Positions 40,270 to 49,349 of a stretch of DNA of 64,000 bases are shown in pieces (position 1 is the stretch's first letter; each line of letters begins with the position of its first letter). The position numbers were made by a program, and so were the translations under genes. A model generated the notes under the pieces. That model did not search any database. It was not told the DNA's origin and saw nothing but the letters and a program-made list of their open reading frames with translations. The DNA comes from Agrobacterium tumefaciens (GTDB taxonomy: Bacteria; Pseudomonadota; Alphaproteobacteria; Rhizobiales; Rhizobiaceae). The stretch is taken from positions 1 through 64,000 of the forward strand of contig CP048485.1 in the NCBI GenBank assembly GCA_025560025.1, written 5' to 3'.

Positions 40270-40968
40270 ATGACGGAAGAACGGCGTTCGCGCGCGACGG
40301 AAGCGTTTTTTGGCAGGCGCAAGGGCAAGCCCCTGCGCAATCAGCAGATCGACACGATCGAAAATCTGCTGCCCTTGCTGAAAATCGATCTGGAAAGCGC
40401 CCCGCCGCAAAATCTCGTTGCTCTCTTCCCTGCGGATGTGAAAGCGGTTCGTCTGGAGATTGGTTTCGGCGGTGGTGAGCATCTTGCCCACCGCGCGGTT
40501 GAAAATCCCGAGACTGGTTTCATCGGCGTTGAGCCCTTCGTCAATTCCATGGCGAAGTTGCTGGCAAGCGTGCGCGAAGGCGAGTTGATGAATATCCGCC
40601 TTTACGACGATGACGCAACGCAATTGCTGGACTGGCTGCCGGATGGATCAATCGATCACATCGATCTTCTTTACCCCGATCCCTGGCCCAAGAAGAAGCA
40701 TTGGAAGCGCCGCTTCGTGTCTGACGTCAACCTTGCCCGCTTCCATCGCGTTCTGAAACCCGGCGGCAAGTTCTGCTTCGCTTCAGATATCGATACCTAC
40801 ATCAACTGGACGCTGCAGCATTGCGCCCGCCATGGCGGTTTCGAGTGGACAGCGACGAGCGCTGACGACTGGCGCACACCCTATGCCAACTGGCCGGGCA
40901 CGCGTTATGAGAACAAGGCGAAAAGAGAAGGCCGAAGCTCGGCCTATCTCACATTCATTCGCACCTGA
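40270..40968 (+). CDS. trmB: tRNA (guanine-N7-)-methyltransferase
   Basis: TrmB makes m7G46 in the variable loop of tRNAs using SAM. The Rossmann motif [13 protein letters not shown] (about 64-76) and the family signature [14 protein letters not shown] (about 137-150) are intact. The N-terminal basic segment ([14 protein letters not shown]) is as expected. Length 232. It is 172 bp after metK on the same strand and converges with rbsK across 12 bp, with no hairpin between them. Confidence 0.95.
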   Translation: MTEERRSRATEAFFGRRKGKPLRNQQIDTIENLLPLLKIDLESAPPQNLVALFPADVKAVRLEIGFGGGEHLAHRAVENPETGFIGVEPFVNSMAKLLASVREGELMNIRLYDDDATQLLDWLPDGSIDHIDLLYPDPWPKKKHWKRRFVSDVNLARFHRVLKPGGKFCFASDIDTYINWTLQHCARHGGFEWTATSADDWRTPYANWPGTRYENKAKREGRSSAYLTFIRT

Positions 40969-40980
40969 CGGCCGAAACCC

Positions 40981-41880
40981 TCAGAGATTGGCGTCCACTT
41001 CGGCGGCGACTGGAATGGACGGCTGCGCGCCGGCGCGGGTGCAGGCGAGTGAACCAGCAACGGCGGCGCGTTTCAGCGCCTTTTCGAAATCCATCCCCTG
41101 GTCGAGACTGGCGGCAAGATAACCGCAGAAGGTATCGCCTGCGCCGACGGTATCGACCGGTTCGATCTTGAGGCCGGACGCCCGGAAAACCTTGCCGTTG
41201 CGAATGGCGATCACGCCGTCCGCACCAAGCGTCACGATCAATGTCTGGCCGCTCTTTTCATGCAGGGCCTTGATTTCGTTTTCCCGCTCGGAACCGGAAA
41301 GTCCGCTTTTGCCGATCAGCAGCTCGAATTCCGTTTCATTGGCGATGACGATATCGGCAAGTCCGGCAAGGCGCGGCCCGTCAGCAGTCAGCGGTGCGGT
41401 ATTAATGACGGTGGTGATGCGTTTCGCCTTGGCGGCCGTCAGCGCCGCTTCGATGGCGGGCGCGGGTATCTCGAACTGCAGCATCAGAATATCGCCCGCT
41501 GACATTTCGGCCACGGCCTTGGCCGCATCGGCTGCTGAAACTTCACCATTGGCGGCAGGAATGACGGAGATCATGTTCTCACCGCCTTCGCCGATAAGGA
41601 TCATGGCAGTTCCGGTCGGGCCCGGTGCGGTCTTGACCAGTGACAGGTCGGTGCCGGCCTCGCGCAGCAATGTCAGCGCCGGTGCGGCAAAGGTGTCGTC
41701 GCCTGCAGCGCCCGCCATCTTGACGGTTGCGCCCGCGCGTCTTGCGGCAAGCGCCTGATTGGCTCCCTTTCCGCCTGCCGCGGTGGCGAAGCTCTCTCCC
41801 GTCACCGTTTCACCGGGTTTGGGCAGCCGTTTGGCGGTGGCGACGAGATCCATGTTGATGGAGCCGAAAACAGTAATCAT
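40981..41880 (-). CDS. rbsK: Ribokinase
   Basis: RbsK phosphorylates ribose to ribose-5-phosphate. The PfkB fold begins with MITVFGSINMDLVATAKRLP. The sugar-site motif is AAGGKGANQALAARR (about 33-47), and the catalytic/anion-hole motif DTVGAGDTFCGYL (about 245-257) holds the catalytic aspartate in GAGD. Length 299. The start at 41880 was chosen over ATG codons at 41889 and upstream because the conserved strand starts there. It is 53 bp downstream of rmuC on the same strand. No ribose transporter is nearby. Confidence 0.92.
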   Translation of the reverse strand: MITVFGSINMDLVATAKRLPKPGETVTGESFATAAGGKGANQALAARRAGATVKMAGAAGDDTFAAPALTLLREAGTDLSLVKTAPGPTGTAMILIGEGGENMISVIPAANGEVSAADAAKAVAEMSAGDILMLQFEIPAPAIEAALTAAKAKRITTVINTAPLTADGPRLAGLADIVIANETEFELLIGKSGLSGSERENEIKALHEKSGQTLIVTLGADGVIAIRNGKVFRASGLKIEPVDTVGAGDTFCGYLAASLDQGMDFEKALKRAAVAGSLACTRAGAQPSIPVAAEVDANL

Positions 41881-41933
41881 GGGGGGCATGTCCGTATAGA
41901 ATTCAAGCAAGGCGGCGACTTTGCCCGAGGGCA

Positions 41934-43127
41934 TCACTCGTCGTCAACCACCCGCAACTTGGTCGTTCCCGCCCTGTTCTCCGCAAAGCGCCGCGTCTGC
42001 TCGATTTCCCCATGTAAAGTTTCTTTTTCCGCCGACGAAAAATCGAGTCCCTCGATCTTCTGGCCACGCGCCAGCACCTTGTCGGAGGAGATCAGCATCA
42101 TGTCGACGTCTTTCTGCGCCAGCCCGAAATGAGCCTGCAGCTTGCGTGTCCGATCATCTAGCCGCCGCACATCGTCCATGAGCAGAGCCACTTCACCCTG
42201 TATAAGATGCGCCTGCTCGCGCATGCGCTGATCCTTCAGCACGGACTGGATGACCTGCACCGAAAGCATCAGCAGCGATGGCGAAACGATGACGACGCGG
42301 GCGCGGTGGGCGCGTTGCACCAGATATTCGAAATGCTGGTGAATATCGGCGAAGATCGATTCTGAAGGCACGAAGATGAAGACCGTATCCTGCGTTTCGC
42401 CGCGAATGAGGTATTTCTCGGCCACGTCGCGGATATGCACTTCCATATCCCGGCGAAACTGCTGGGTGGCGGCCCGTTTCGTTTCCGGCGACTCGTCAGC
42501 CTTGATCGCGTTCCACGCCTCCAGCGGAAACTTGGCGTCGATGACAAGCGATGGGGCGTTGTTCGGCATTTTGATGATGCAGTCTGGCCGGTAACCGTTC
42601 GACAGCGTCGGCTGAAGCTGAAAGGCGCCAGCGGGTAGCGCATCAGCGATCAATGTCTCCATGCGTGCTTGTCCGAAAGCCCCGCGCGTCTGCTTGTTGG
42701 AAAGGATCGCCTGCAGACCGACCACGTCCTTGGCCAGATCCTGAATATTGCCCTGCGCGGCGTCGATAACCGCCAGGCGCTCCTGCAGCCGGCTCAGATT
42801 CTCGTGCGTCGAGCGGGTCTGTTCCGTCAGCGTTTCACCCAGCCGCTGCGACATGCCGTCGAGGCGCTGGTTGAGCGTCTGGCTCATCTCGCTCTGGCGT
42901 GTGCCGAGCGTCTCTGCCATTGCGGCGATCCGGCCGTGTAGCTCGGCCTGCGTTTTCAGGAGGTCGGAGGTTTCACCATCGGCCTGCGCTTTTTTTTCGC
43001 GGCTTTTCGTGGTCATCCAGACGGCAGCCAGGCCGAAAACCAGGGCCGCAAGCAGCGCGCCGAAGCTGATGTCGACGGAACCGGCCCGCAATGCTGGATC
43101 AAGGAGAACGGAGAAATCTATACCCAT
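41934..43127 (-). CDS. rmuC: DNA recombination protein RmuC
   Basis: RmuC limits recombination at inverted repeats and has a nuclease-like C-terminal domain. It has an N-terminal membrane helix (about 18-38, ISFGALLAALVFGLAAVWM), a long coiled coil (about 45-150, KTQAELHGRIAAMAETLGT), and the RmuC domain (about 160-370) with PDCIIKMPNNAPSLVIDAKF, GETQDTVFIFVPSE and SPSLLMLSVQVIQSV. The start at 43127 places the membrane helix at the N terminus; a longer frame overlaps the def promoter region. 397 residues. Confidence 0.92.
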   Translation of the reverse strand: MGIDFSVLLDPALRAGSVDISFGALLAALVFGLAAVWMTTKSREKKAQADGETSDLLKTQAELHGRIAAMAETLGTRQSEMSQTLNQRLDGMSQRLGETLTEQTRSTHENLSRLQERLAVIDAAQGNIQDLAKDVVGLQAILSNKQTRGAFGQARMETLIADALPAGAFQLQPTLSNGYRPDCIIKMPNNAPSLVIDAKFPLEAWNAIKADESPETKRAATQQFRRDMEVHIRDVAEKYLIRGETQDTVFIFVPSESIFADIHQHFEYLVQRAHRARVVIVSPSLLMLSVQVIQSVLKDQRMREQAHLIQGEVALLMDDVRRLDDRTRKLQAHFGLAQKDVDMMLISSDKVLARGQKIEGLDFSSAEKETLHGEIEQTRRFAENRAGTTKLRVVDDE

Positions 43128-43276
43128 GTCTAAATCTAGCAGATTTCCTGTGATTCGTAAGATCAAAACAAGAACATTCCTGCGGCGGAAATGAGTCCGA
43201 CGGAACGGGCGACAGGTGCCTGTTTGGCCTGCGTGTTTTTTATTTCCTCGGCGCAAGAGATACGTTATGGGAAGCC

Positions 43277-43789
43277 ATGACTATCAAACCGCTTATCATT
43301 TTGCCCGATCCCGTGCTGCGCCAGCAATCGAAGCCCATCGAACAGGTGGACGCCGAAGTGCTACGCCTCGCCGACGACATGCTGGAAACCATGTATGATG
43401 CGCCGGGCATCGGCCTTGCCGCCATTCAGGTCGGCGTGGCGCGCCGCATGCTGGTGATTGACGTTGCGCGTGAAGGCGAGGAAAAGACCCCGATCGTCTT
43501 CATCAATCCGGAAATCCTCAAGGTGTCGGACGATATCTCGACCTATGAGGAAGGCTGCCTCTCCATTCCCGACTATTACGCCGAAGTCGAGCGCCCCGCA
43601 GCCTTGACGGTGCGATATGTCGGCCGTGACGGCAAGCAGCAGACCGTCGAGGCGGACGGGCTTCTGGCGACGTGTCTGCAGCACGAGATCGATCACCTGA
43701 ACGGCGTTCTCTTCATCGACCATATTTCGCGGTTGAAGCGCGACATGGTCATCAAGAAATTCACGAAAGCGGCCCGCGCAAAGGTCTGA
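43277..43789 (+). CDS. def: Peptide deformylase
   Basis: Def removes the formyl group from nascent proteins. The three PDF motifs are [10 protein letters not shown] (44-53), EEGCLSIP with metal ligand C94, and QHEIDHLNG with metal ligands H136 and H140 and catalytic E137. 170 residues. It leads the operon def-fmt-truA; Fmt performs the opposite reaction on initiator tRNA. It is divergent from rmuC (149 bp between the starts). Confidence 0.97.
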   Translation: MTIKPLIILPDPVLRQQSKPIEQVDAEVLRLADDMLETMYDAPGIGLAAIQVGVARRMLVIDVAREGEEKTPIVFINPEILKVSDDISTYEEGCLSIPDYYAEVERPAALTVRYVGRDGKQQTVEADGLLATCLQHEIDHLNGVLFIDHISRLKRDMVIKKFTKAARAKV

Positions 43790-43839
43790 TCCGTCCTCCT
43801 TATCTGGAGACGGAACGGCAAAAAGGGCAGGGGGCGACG

Positions 43840-44775
43840 ATGGCTCTTCGCATCATCTTCATGGGCACACCGGAGTTTTCCGTCCCCACGTTGCGTGCAT
43901 TGGTGGAAGCGGGTCACGAGGTCGTTGCCGTCTATACGCAGCCGCCGCGTCCCGGCGGCCGTCGTGGCCTCGATCTGCAAAAATCTCCGGTGCATCAGGC
44001 GGCTGAGCTTCTGGGCCTGCCCGTGCTGACGCCCGTAAACTTCAGGGCTGAAGAAGATCGCCAGCAGTTTCGGGAGTTTAATGCCGATGTGGCGGTCGTG
44101 GTGGCCTATGGGCTGCTGTTACCCGAAGCGATCCTCTCCGGCACGCGCCTTGGCTGTTATAATGGCCATGCTTCGCTGCTGCCGCGCTGGCGGGGCGCGG
44201 CACCCATCCAGCGGGCGATCATGGCCGGCGATGCCGAGACCGGCATGATGGTCATGAAAATGGAAAAGGGGCTGGATACCGGCCCCGTCGCGCTGACCGC
44301 CAGGGTCGCGATCGATGAGAACATGACTGCCGGCGAATTGCACGATAGCCTGATGCTGGCCGGCGCACGGCTGATGCGGCAGGCAATGGACAAGCTGGAA
44401 GCGGACGATCTTCCTCTGACCGTGCAGGCCGAAGAGGGTGTTGTTTACGCATCCAAGATCGACAAGGGCGAGACCCGTATCGATTTTTCCCGGCCCGCAC
44501 AGGACGTGCATAACCACATTCGCGGCCTCTCGCCGTTTCCCGGCGCCTGGCTGGAGATGGACATCGGCGGCAAGGCGGAGCGGGTGAAGGTTCTGGCCTC
44601 CGAACTGGCGAGCGGCATGGGAGAAGCGGGCGCAGTGCTTGATGATGCCCTGACCATCGCCTGTGGCAGCGACGCGGTGCGGCTCACCCGTCTGCAGAAG
44701 GCGGGCGGCAAGCCGATGTCGGCGGCGGATTTCGTGCGCGGCACGCCGGTTCCCCCCTCAACGAGGCTCGGTTGA
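43840..44775 (+). CDS. fmt: Methionyl-tRNA formyltransferase
   Basis: Fmt formylates Met-tRNA-fMet with 10-formyl-THF. The start at 43840 gives [20 protein letters not shown]. The formyl-transfer motif is [20 protein letters not shown] (about 106-125; catalytic N, H and a downstream D in GLDTGPV). A C-terminal OB-like domain is present from about 205. 311 residues. It follows def by 50 bp and its stop overlaps the truA start (TGATG). Confidence 0.96.
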   Translation: MALRIIFMGTPEFSVPTLRALVEAGHEVVAVYTQPPRPGGRRGLDLQKSPVHQAAELLGLPVLTPVNFRAEEDRQQFREFNADVAVVVAYGLLLPEAILSGTRLGCYNGHASLLPRWRGAAPIQRAIMAGDAETGMMVMKMEKGLDTGPVALTARVAIDENMTAGELHDSLMLAGARLMRQAMDKLEADDLPLTVQAEEGVVYASKIDKGETRIDFSRPAQDVHNHIRGLSPFPGAWLEMDIGGKAERVKVLASELASGMGEAGAVLDDALTIACGSDAVRLTRLQKAGGKPMSAADFVRGTPVPPSTRLG

Positions 44776-45575
44776 TGCCACGTTTCCGCATGACCGTCGA
44801 ATATGACGGTACGCCTTATTACGGCTGGCAGAGACAGGATAACGGGCCGTCCGTGCAGGGCGCTCTGGAAGCCGCCGTCCGGTCGCTGACCGGCAAGACC
44901 GTTTCCATTCGCGGTGCCGGCCGCACGGATTCAGGCGTACATGCTGTCGGGCAGGTCATACACGTTGATCTTGCTCGCGACTGGGAACCCTACAAGCTTC
45001 GCAACGCGGTGAACGCGCATCTGGCCATGGCGAAAGAGGCCGTCTCGGTTCTGGATGCGGCGGCGGTGACGGAAGATTTCGACGCCCGTTTTTCCGCCAT
45101 CCGTCGCCATTATCTCTATCGTATTATCTGCCGCAAATCGCGGCTGGCGCTGGAGCACAAGCGTGCATGGTGGGTGTCGAAGGACATGGACCATGAGCGC
45201 ATGCATGAAGCCGCCCAGATGCTCGTCGGCCGGCACGATTTTACTACCTTCCGCTCGGTCCATTGTCAGGCGAACAGCCCGGTCCGGACGCTCGACCGGC
45301 TGGATGTGACCCGCACCGGCGATCTCATTGAGATACGAGCGACGGCGCAGAGCTTCCTGCATAATCAGATCCGTTCTTTTGCGGGCACGCTGAAACTGGC
45401 GGGTGAAGGCACCATGACGCCGGAGGATGTACGCGCGGCGCTGGAAGCGCGGGATCGCAAGGCCTGCGGCCCCGTCGCACCGCCGGACGGTCTTTATTTC
45501 ATGCAGGTCGATTATCCCGACGTCATTCCGCCACGCCGTCACCCCGCAGTTGAAATCACGGAAGATATGGACTGA
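44775..45575 (+). CDS. truA: tRNA pseudouridine(38-40) synthase
   Basis: TruA makes pseudouridine at positions 38-40 of the anticodon arm. The catalytic aspartate is D52 in GRTDSGVHA. Other conserved parts are [12 protein letters not shown] near the N terminus and RYLYRI-type [11 protein letters not shown] and [13 protein letters not shown] further on. 266 residues from the ATG at 44775; a TTG one codon earlier lies inside the fmt stop region. Last gene of def-fmt-truA, converging with the minus-strand dap cluster. Confidence 0.96.
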   Translation: MPRFRMTVEYDGTPYYGWQRQDNGPSVQGALEAAVRSLTGKTVSIRGAGRTDSGVHAVGQVIHVDLARDWEPYKLRNAVNAHLAMAKEAVSVLDAAAVTEDFDARFSAIRRHYLYRIICRKSRLALEHKRAWWVSKDMDHERMHEAAQMLVGRHDFTTFRSVHCQANSPVRTLDRLDVTRTGDLIEIRATAQSFLHNQIRSFAGTLKLAGEGTMTPEDVRAALEARDRKACGPVAPPDGLYFMQVDYPDVIPPRRHPAVEITEDMD

Positions 45576-45596
45576 CCCGAAAGGTCGCCCTGTGTC

Positions 45597-46193
45597 TCAG
45601 GCCGGATAAACGCCGAGAAAACGCTGCAGCGCTTCCGATAGCAGCATCCCCGGCACCAGCAGCGTCATGACGATTGCCGAGACAAGCAGCGACTGGTCGC
45701 GGATGAAGAACCGCACAATGCGCGAAAAGGCAAAGACCAGCGACAAAAGCAGCGCCAGCCAGAGAATGGCGATCAACCCCTGCAAAGGCGGCAGGAAGAA
45801 TGCAATCAGGATCAGAACGGCATAGGCATAGTAAAACGGCAGCGACAGCCAGTTCATGGTGGTGACCAGCGGTGCGAATTTTTCCCTTGCGCCGAAGGCG
45901 AACAGCAGCATGCCGATCAACAGCAGCGGCACGATCCAGCATATGGCCTCGACCATCGCCAGGCGGAAAAAGAAGATGAAGCCTGTTCCGGTGCCGGGCG
46001 GATAGCTGGCCAGGAAGGCAGCGCGCAGCCACAGCCAGGAAACCAGCATGGCGGGCAGGCACCACAGGGCCGAATAGAAAGATCGCCACATGCCGCGTTC
46101 GGACAGGTCCAGGTAACGCGCGCCGGCATGGTCGCCGAGCAGCAGAAGCCACAGGCCCTTCAGATAGAGCCTTATTTCACTTGCCGTCGGCAT
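45597..46193 (-). CDS. Integral membrane protein of unknown function
   Basis: 198 residues with a charged first 40 residues and five or so hydrophobic helices (for example [80 protein letters not shown]). I do not recognise the family. Its start overlaps the dapE stop by 17 bp, so it is co-translated with dapE. The codon pattern resembles its neighbours. Function is unknown; a link to peptidoglycan precursor synthesis is suggested only by position. Confidence 0.75.
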   Translation of the reverse strand: MPTASEIRLYLKGLWLLLLGDHAGARYLDLSERGMWRSFYSALWCLPAMLVSWLWLRAAFLASYPPGTGTGFIFFFRLAMVEAICWIVPLLLIGMLLFAFGAREKFAPLVTTMNWLSLPFYYAYAVLILIAFFLPPLQGLIAILWLALLLSLVFAFSRIVRFFIRDQSLLVSAIVMTLLVPGMLLSEALQRFLGVYPA

Positions 46194-47373
46194 GGGCGAA
46201 CCAGCGTTCGATAAAGGTTTCGTAAATGCGGGTCAGCGTCTCGAGATCGGCAACCGCCACGCGCTCATCGACCATATGCATGGTCTGCCCGACGAGGCCG
46301 AATTCTACCACCGGGCAATAATCCTTGATGAAGCGCGCATCCGATGTGCCGCCCGTGGTCGAAAGCCGGGGCTCCTTGCCTGTCACGGCCTCCACAGCGC
46401 CGGAAAGCGACGAGATGAGGGCATTGTTCCGTGTCAGGAAAACATGGGCCGGGCGGTCGGCCCAGACGATGTCGTATTTCACCGGGCTGCGGTCTGGGCG
46501 CAGCTCGCCGTCCGCTGCGGCGGCATCGAGGCGACGGATGATTTCCGCTCGCAGGCTTTCGGCCGTCCAGCTGTCGTTGAAACGGATATTGAAAGCCGCT
46601 GTCGCCCGCGCCGGGATCACATTGGTGGCGGCGTTGCCGGTGTCGACGGTCGTCACTTCCAGATTGGAGGGCTGGAAATTATCCGTACCGTTATCGAAGG
46701 GCGGATGCATCAGCGCATGGGTCAGCTGTAGCAGTCCGCGAATGGGATTGTCGGCGAGATGCGGATAGGCGGCATGCCCCTGCACGCCGTGCACGGTGAT
46801 GCGGCCGGAAAGCGATCCACGGCGGCCGATCTTGATCATGTCACCCAGCTGGTCGGGATTGGTCGGCTCGCCCACCACGCAGGCGTCCCAGGTTTCGCCT
46901 TTGGCTGCAGCCCATTCCAGCAGCTTTGAGGTGCCGTTGATCGACGGACCTTCCTCATCGCCGGTGATCAGGAACGACACCGAACCCTTCGGTTTGCCAT
47001 GTTTCTCGATATGGCGGGCAATGGCGGCGATAAAGCAGGCAATGCCGCCCTTCATGTCCACGGCACCCCGGCCGAACATCTCGCCGTCAGCAATCTCGGC
47101 CGCAAAGGGCGGATGGCTCCATGCGGCCTCGTCGCCCACCGGCACGACGTCCGTGTGGCCCGCAAACATCAGATGCGGACCTTCCGTGCCGAGCCGGGCA
47201 TAGAGGTTTTCCACGTCAGGCGTTCCCGCTTCCGTCGCCAGCATTTTTTCCACCACAAAGCCAAGCGGTGAAAGCAGGGTGTCGAGCAGCGATAGCGCAC
47301 CGCCTTCGGCGGGCGTCACCGAGGGGCAACGGATGAGGGCGGCGAGATTGGCAACGGGATCGGTCGTGGTCAT
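46177..47373 (-). CDS. dapE: Succinyl-diaminopimelate desuccinylase
   Basis: DapE hydrolyses N-succinyl-LL-diaminopimelate in the lysine and cell-wall precursor pathway. It is an M20-type dizinc enzyme with [12 protein letters not shown] (about 70-81; ligand His and catalytic Asp), [13 protein letters not shown] (bridging Asp), and [13 protein letters not shown] (catalytic Glu-Glu). The dimerisation lid domain is about 180-290. 398 residues, slightly longer than E. coli DapE (375). It starts 14 bp after dapD and overlaps the membrane protein downstream. Confidence 0.96.
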   Translation of the reverse strand: MTTTDPVANLAALIRCPSVTPAEGGALSLLDTLLSPLGFVVEKMLATEAGTPDVENLYARLGTEGPHLMFAGHTDVVPVGDEAAWSHPPFAAEIADGEMFGRGAVDMKGGIACFIAAIARHIEKHGKPKGSVSFLITGDEEGPSINGTSKLLEWAAAKGETWDACVVGEPTNPDQLGDMIKIGRRGSLSGRITVHGVQGHAAYPHLADNPIRGLLQLTHALMHPPFDNGTDNFQPSNLEVTTVDTGNAATNVIPARATAAFNIRFNDSWTAESLRAEIIRRLDAAAADGELRPDRSPVKYDIVWADRPAHVFLTRNNALISSLSGAVEAVTGKEPRLSTTGGTSDARFIKDYCPVVEFGLVGQTMHMVDERVAVADLETLTRIYETFIERWFAHADGK

Positions 47374-47387
47374 GGCAGTCGCTTTTA

Positions 47388-48242
47388 TCAGTCGCGCAGA
47401 AGCTCGTTGATACCGGTCTTGGAGCGGGTCTTTTCATCGACGCGCTTGACGATGACGGCGCAATAGAGGCTCGGGCCCGGCTCGCCGTTCGGGAAAGGCT
47501 TGCCCGGCATGGTGCCGGCAACGACGACGGAATAGGGCGGCACTTCGCCATAGGTGATCTCGCCGGTGGCGCGGTCGACGATCTTGGTGGACTTGCCGAT
47601 GAAGACGCCCATGCCGAGAACGGCGCCTTCGCGCACGATGCAGCCTTCGACGACTTCCGAACGGGCGCCGATGAAGCAATTATCCTCGATGATGGTCGGG
47701 CCGGCCTGAAGCGGCTCCAGAACGCCGCCAATACCGACGCCGCCCGAAAGGTGGACGTTCTTGCCGATCTGCGCACAGGAACCGACCGTCGCCCAGGTGT
47801 CGACCATCGTGCCTTCATCGACATAAGCGCCGAGATTGACGAAGGACGGCATCAGCACCACGTTCTTGGCCACATAGGCGGAGCGGCGCACCACCGCGTT
47901 CGGCACGGCGCGGAAGCCGGCGGCGCGGAACTGGTTTTCGCCCCAGTTTTCGAACTTCGATGGCACCTTGTCCCACCAGGTAGATTCGCCCGGTCCGCCG
48001 GTCACGATCTCCATATCGTTCAGACGGAAGGAGAGGAGCACGGCCTTTTTCAGCCACTGGTTCACCTTCCAGTTTCCATCCGCCTGCTTCTCGGCCACGC
48101 GAACCTTGCCGCTGTCGAGAAGTTGAAGAGATGTGTCCACCGCGTCGCGAACCTCGCCCTTCGTCGATACGTTCACACCGTCGCGGTTGTCGAAGGCGGT
48201 TTCGATGATGGTTTCGAGGGAGGTGAGATCCGTAAGGCTCAT
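47388..48242 (-). CDS. dapD: Tetrahydrodipicolinate N-succinyltransferase
   Basis: DapD uses succinyl-CoA to acylate tetrahydrodipicolinate, two steps before DapE in the same pathway. The N-terminal helical domain is followed by a left-handed beta-helix of hexapeptide repeats (about 105-235; [49 protein letters not shown]). The start at 48242 ([14 protein letters not shown]) was preferred to an upstream ATG that adds twelve residues. 284 residues. First gene of dapD-dapE, divergent from the LOG gene. Confidence 0.95.
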   Translation of the reverse strand: MSLTDLTSLETIIETAFDNRDGVNVSTKGEVRDAVDTSLQLLDSGKVRVAEKQADGNWKVNQWLKKAVLLSFRLNDMEIVTGGPGESTWWDKVPSKFENWGENQFRAAGFRAVPNAVVRRSAYVAKNVVLMPSFVNLGAYVDEGTMVDTWATVGSCAQIGKNVHLSGGVGIGGVLEPLQAGPTIIEDNCFIGARSEVVEGCIVREGAVLGMGVFIGKSTKIVDRATGEITYGEVPPYSVVVAGTMPGKPFPNGEPGPSLYCAVIVKRVDEKTRSKTGINELLRD

Positions 48243-48379
48243 GGAAAATTCCTTAAAGTCGCGTGTGTTCGTGGTCACGGATGGTCCCGCGCCGCTGGAA
48301 GGCTTTGGCCATTTGATCTAAGGGAGTGTTGGAAAGGCGTCAATGTGATTTGGGTGATTTGGCGCGTCAGACGAAAGGC

Positions 48380-49246
48380 ATGGAAATGACACGACTGAAA
48401 AACGGCAAGTTGCGGCGCAAGGACGGGGTTTGGGACCCCTTGAAACGCAGTGCCGTCGACAAGCAGCAGGCCGAAGTCGTTCAAAAGACGCCGCAGTCGG
48501 ATTCCCCGTCCTACAGGCTTGCCTATGTGGACATGGATTTTCTCTGCCGCGAGGAGTTGCGCCCCATCAGACTTCAATTGGAACTTCTGAAAACGGAAAT
48601 GGCGCTGACGGAGCGCGGGATCAAATCCACCGTCGTCATGTTCGGCGGCGCCCGTATTCCTGAACCGGGCGGCGAGGCTTGGGCGGCGCGTAACGAGACG
48701 CAGAAGCGCAATCTGGAGCAATCCTCGGTCTATTATGACGAGGCGCGCAAGTTCGCCCGGCTTTGCACCGAATATGCCGCGAAATCCGATCACCTCGAAT
48801 ATGTCGTGGTCACCGGTGGCGGTCCAGGCGTCATGGAAGCGGGCAATCGCGGCGCTGCCGATGCGGGAGGCCCGTCAATCGGCCTCAACATCGTGCTGCC
48901 GCACGAGCAGGCCCCCAACCCCTATGTCACGCCGGAACTGAGCTTCAATTTCCACTATTTCGCCATCCGCAAGATGCATTTCCTCATGCGGGCAAAGGCC
49001 GTGGTGATTTTCCCCGGCGGTTTCGGCACGCTCGATGAACTTTTCGAAGCGCTGACCCTGATCCAGACGAAGCGCATGGAGCCCATTCCGCTCATCCTGT
49101 TCGGCGAGAAATTCTGGCGATCCGTGATCAATTTCGAGTTTCTGGCGGATTTCGGCACCATTGCGCCGGAGGATATGAATCTCCTGAATTTCGCTGAAAC
49201 GGCCGATGATGCGTGGCGCATCATTTCCGAACATTATGAACATTGA
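48380..49246 (+). CDS. LOG-family protein (TIGR00730-like Rossmann fold)
   Basis: The motifs VVTGGGPGVMEAGNRGA and PGGFGTLDELFEA mark the LONELY GUY family, whose members release cytokinin bases from nucleotide monophosphates or cleave purine nucleotides. This is the long type (288 residues) with an extra N-terminal 100 residues, often misnamed lysine decarboxylase. The start is the ATG at 48380 with AAAGG before it; another ATG two codons on is possible. Cytokinin production is well known in Agrobacterium, but a hormone role for this chromosomal gene is unproven and housekeeping nucleotide turnover is as likely. Confidence 0.82.
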   Translation: MEMTRLKNGKLRRKDGVWDPLKRSAVDKQQAEVVQKTPQSDSPSYRLAYVDMDFLCREELRPIRLQLELLKTEMALTERGIKSTVVMFGGARIPEPGGEAWAARNETQKRNLEQSSVYYDEARKFARLCTEYAAKSDHLEYVVVTGGGPGVMEAGNRGAADAGGPSIGLNIVLPHEQAPNPYVTPELSFNFHYFAIRKMHFLMRAKAVVIFPGGFGTLDELFEALTLIQTKRMEPIPLILFGEKFWRSVINFEFLADFGTIAPEDMNLLNFAETADDAWRIISEHYEH

Positions 49247-49349
49247 ATTTTAGCTTGATGCGGCGCGGCGGTTTTAGGGCTTAATTAGCAAAGATATTCT
49301 AGTTTTCCCTCGTCGCGCTGCAGCGCACTGCCCACACGGGCGGGCCTCC

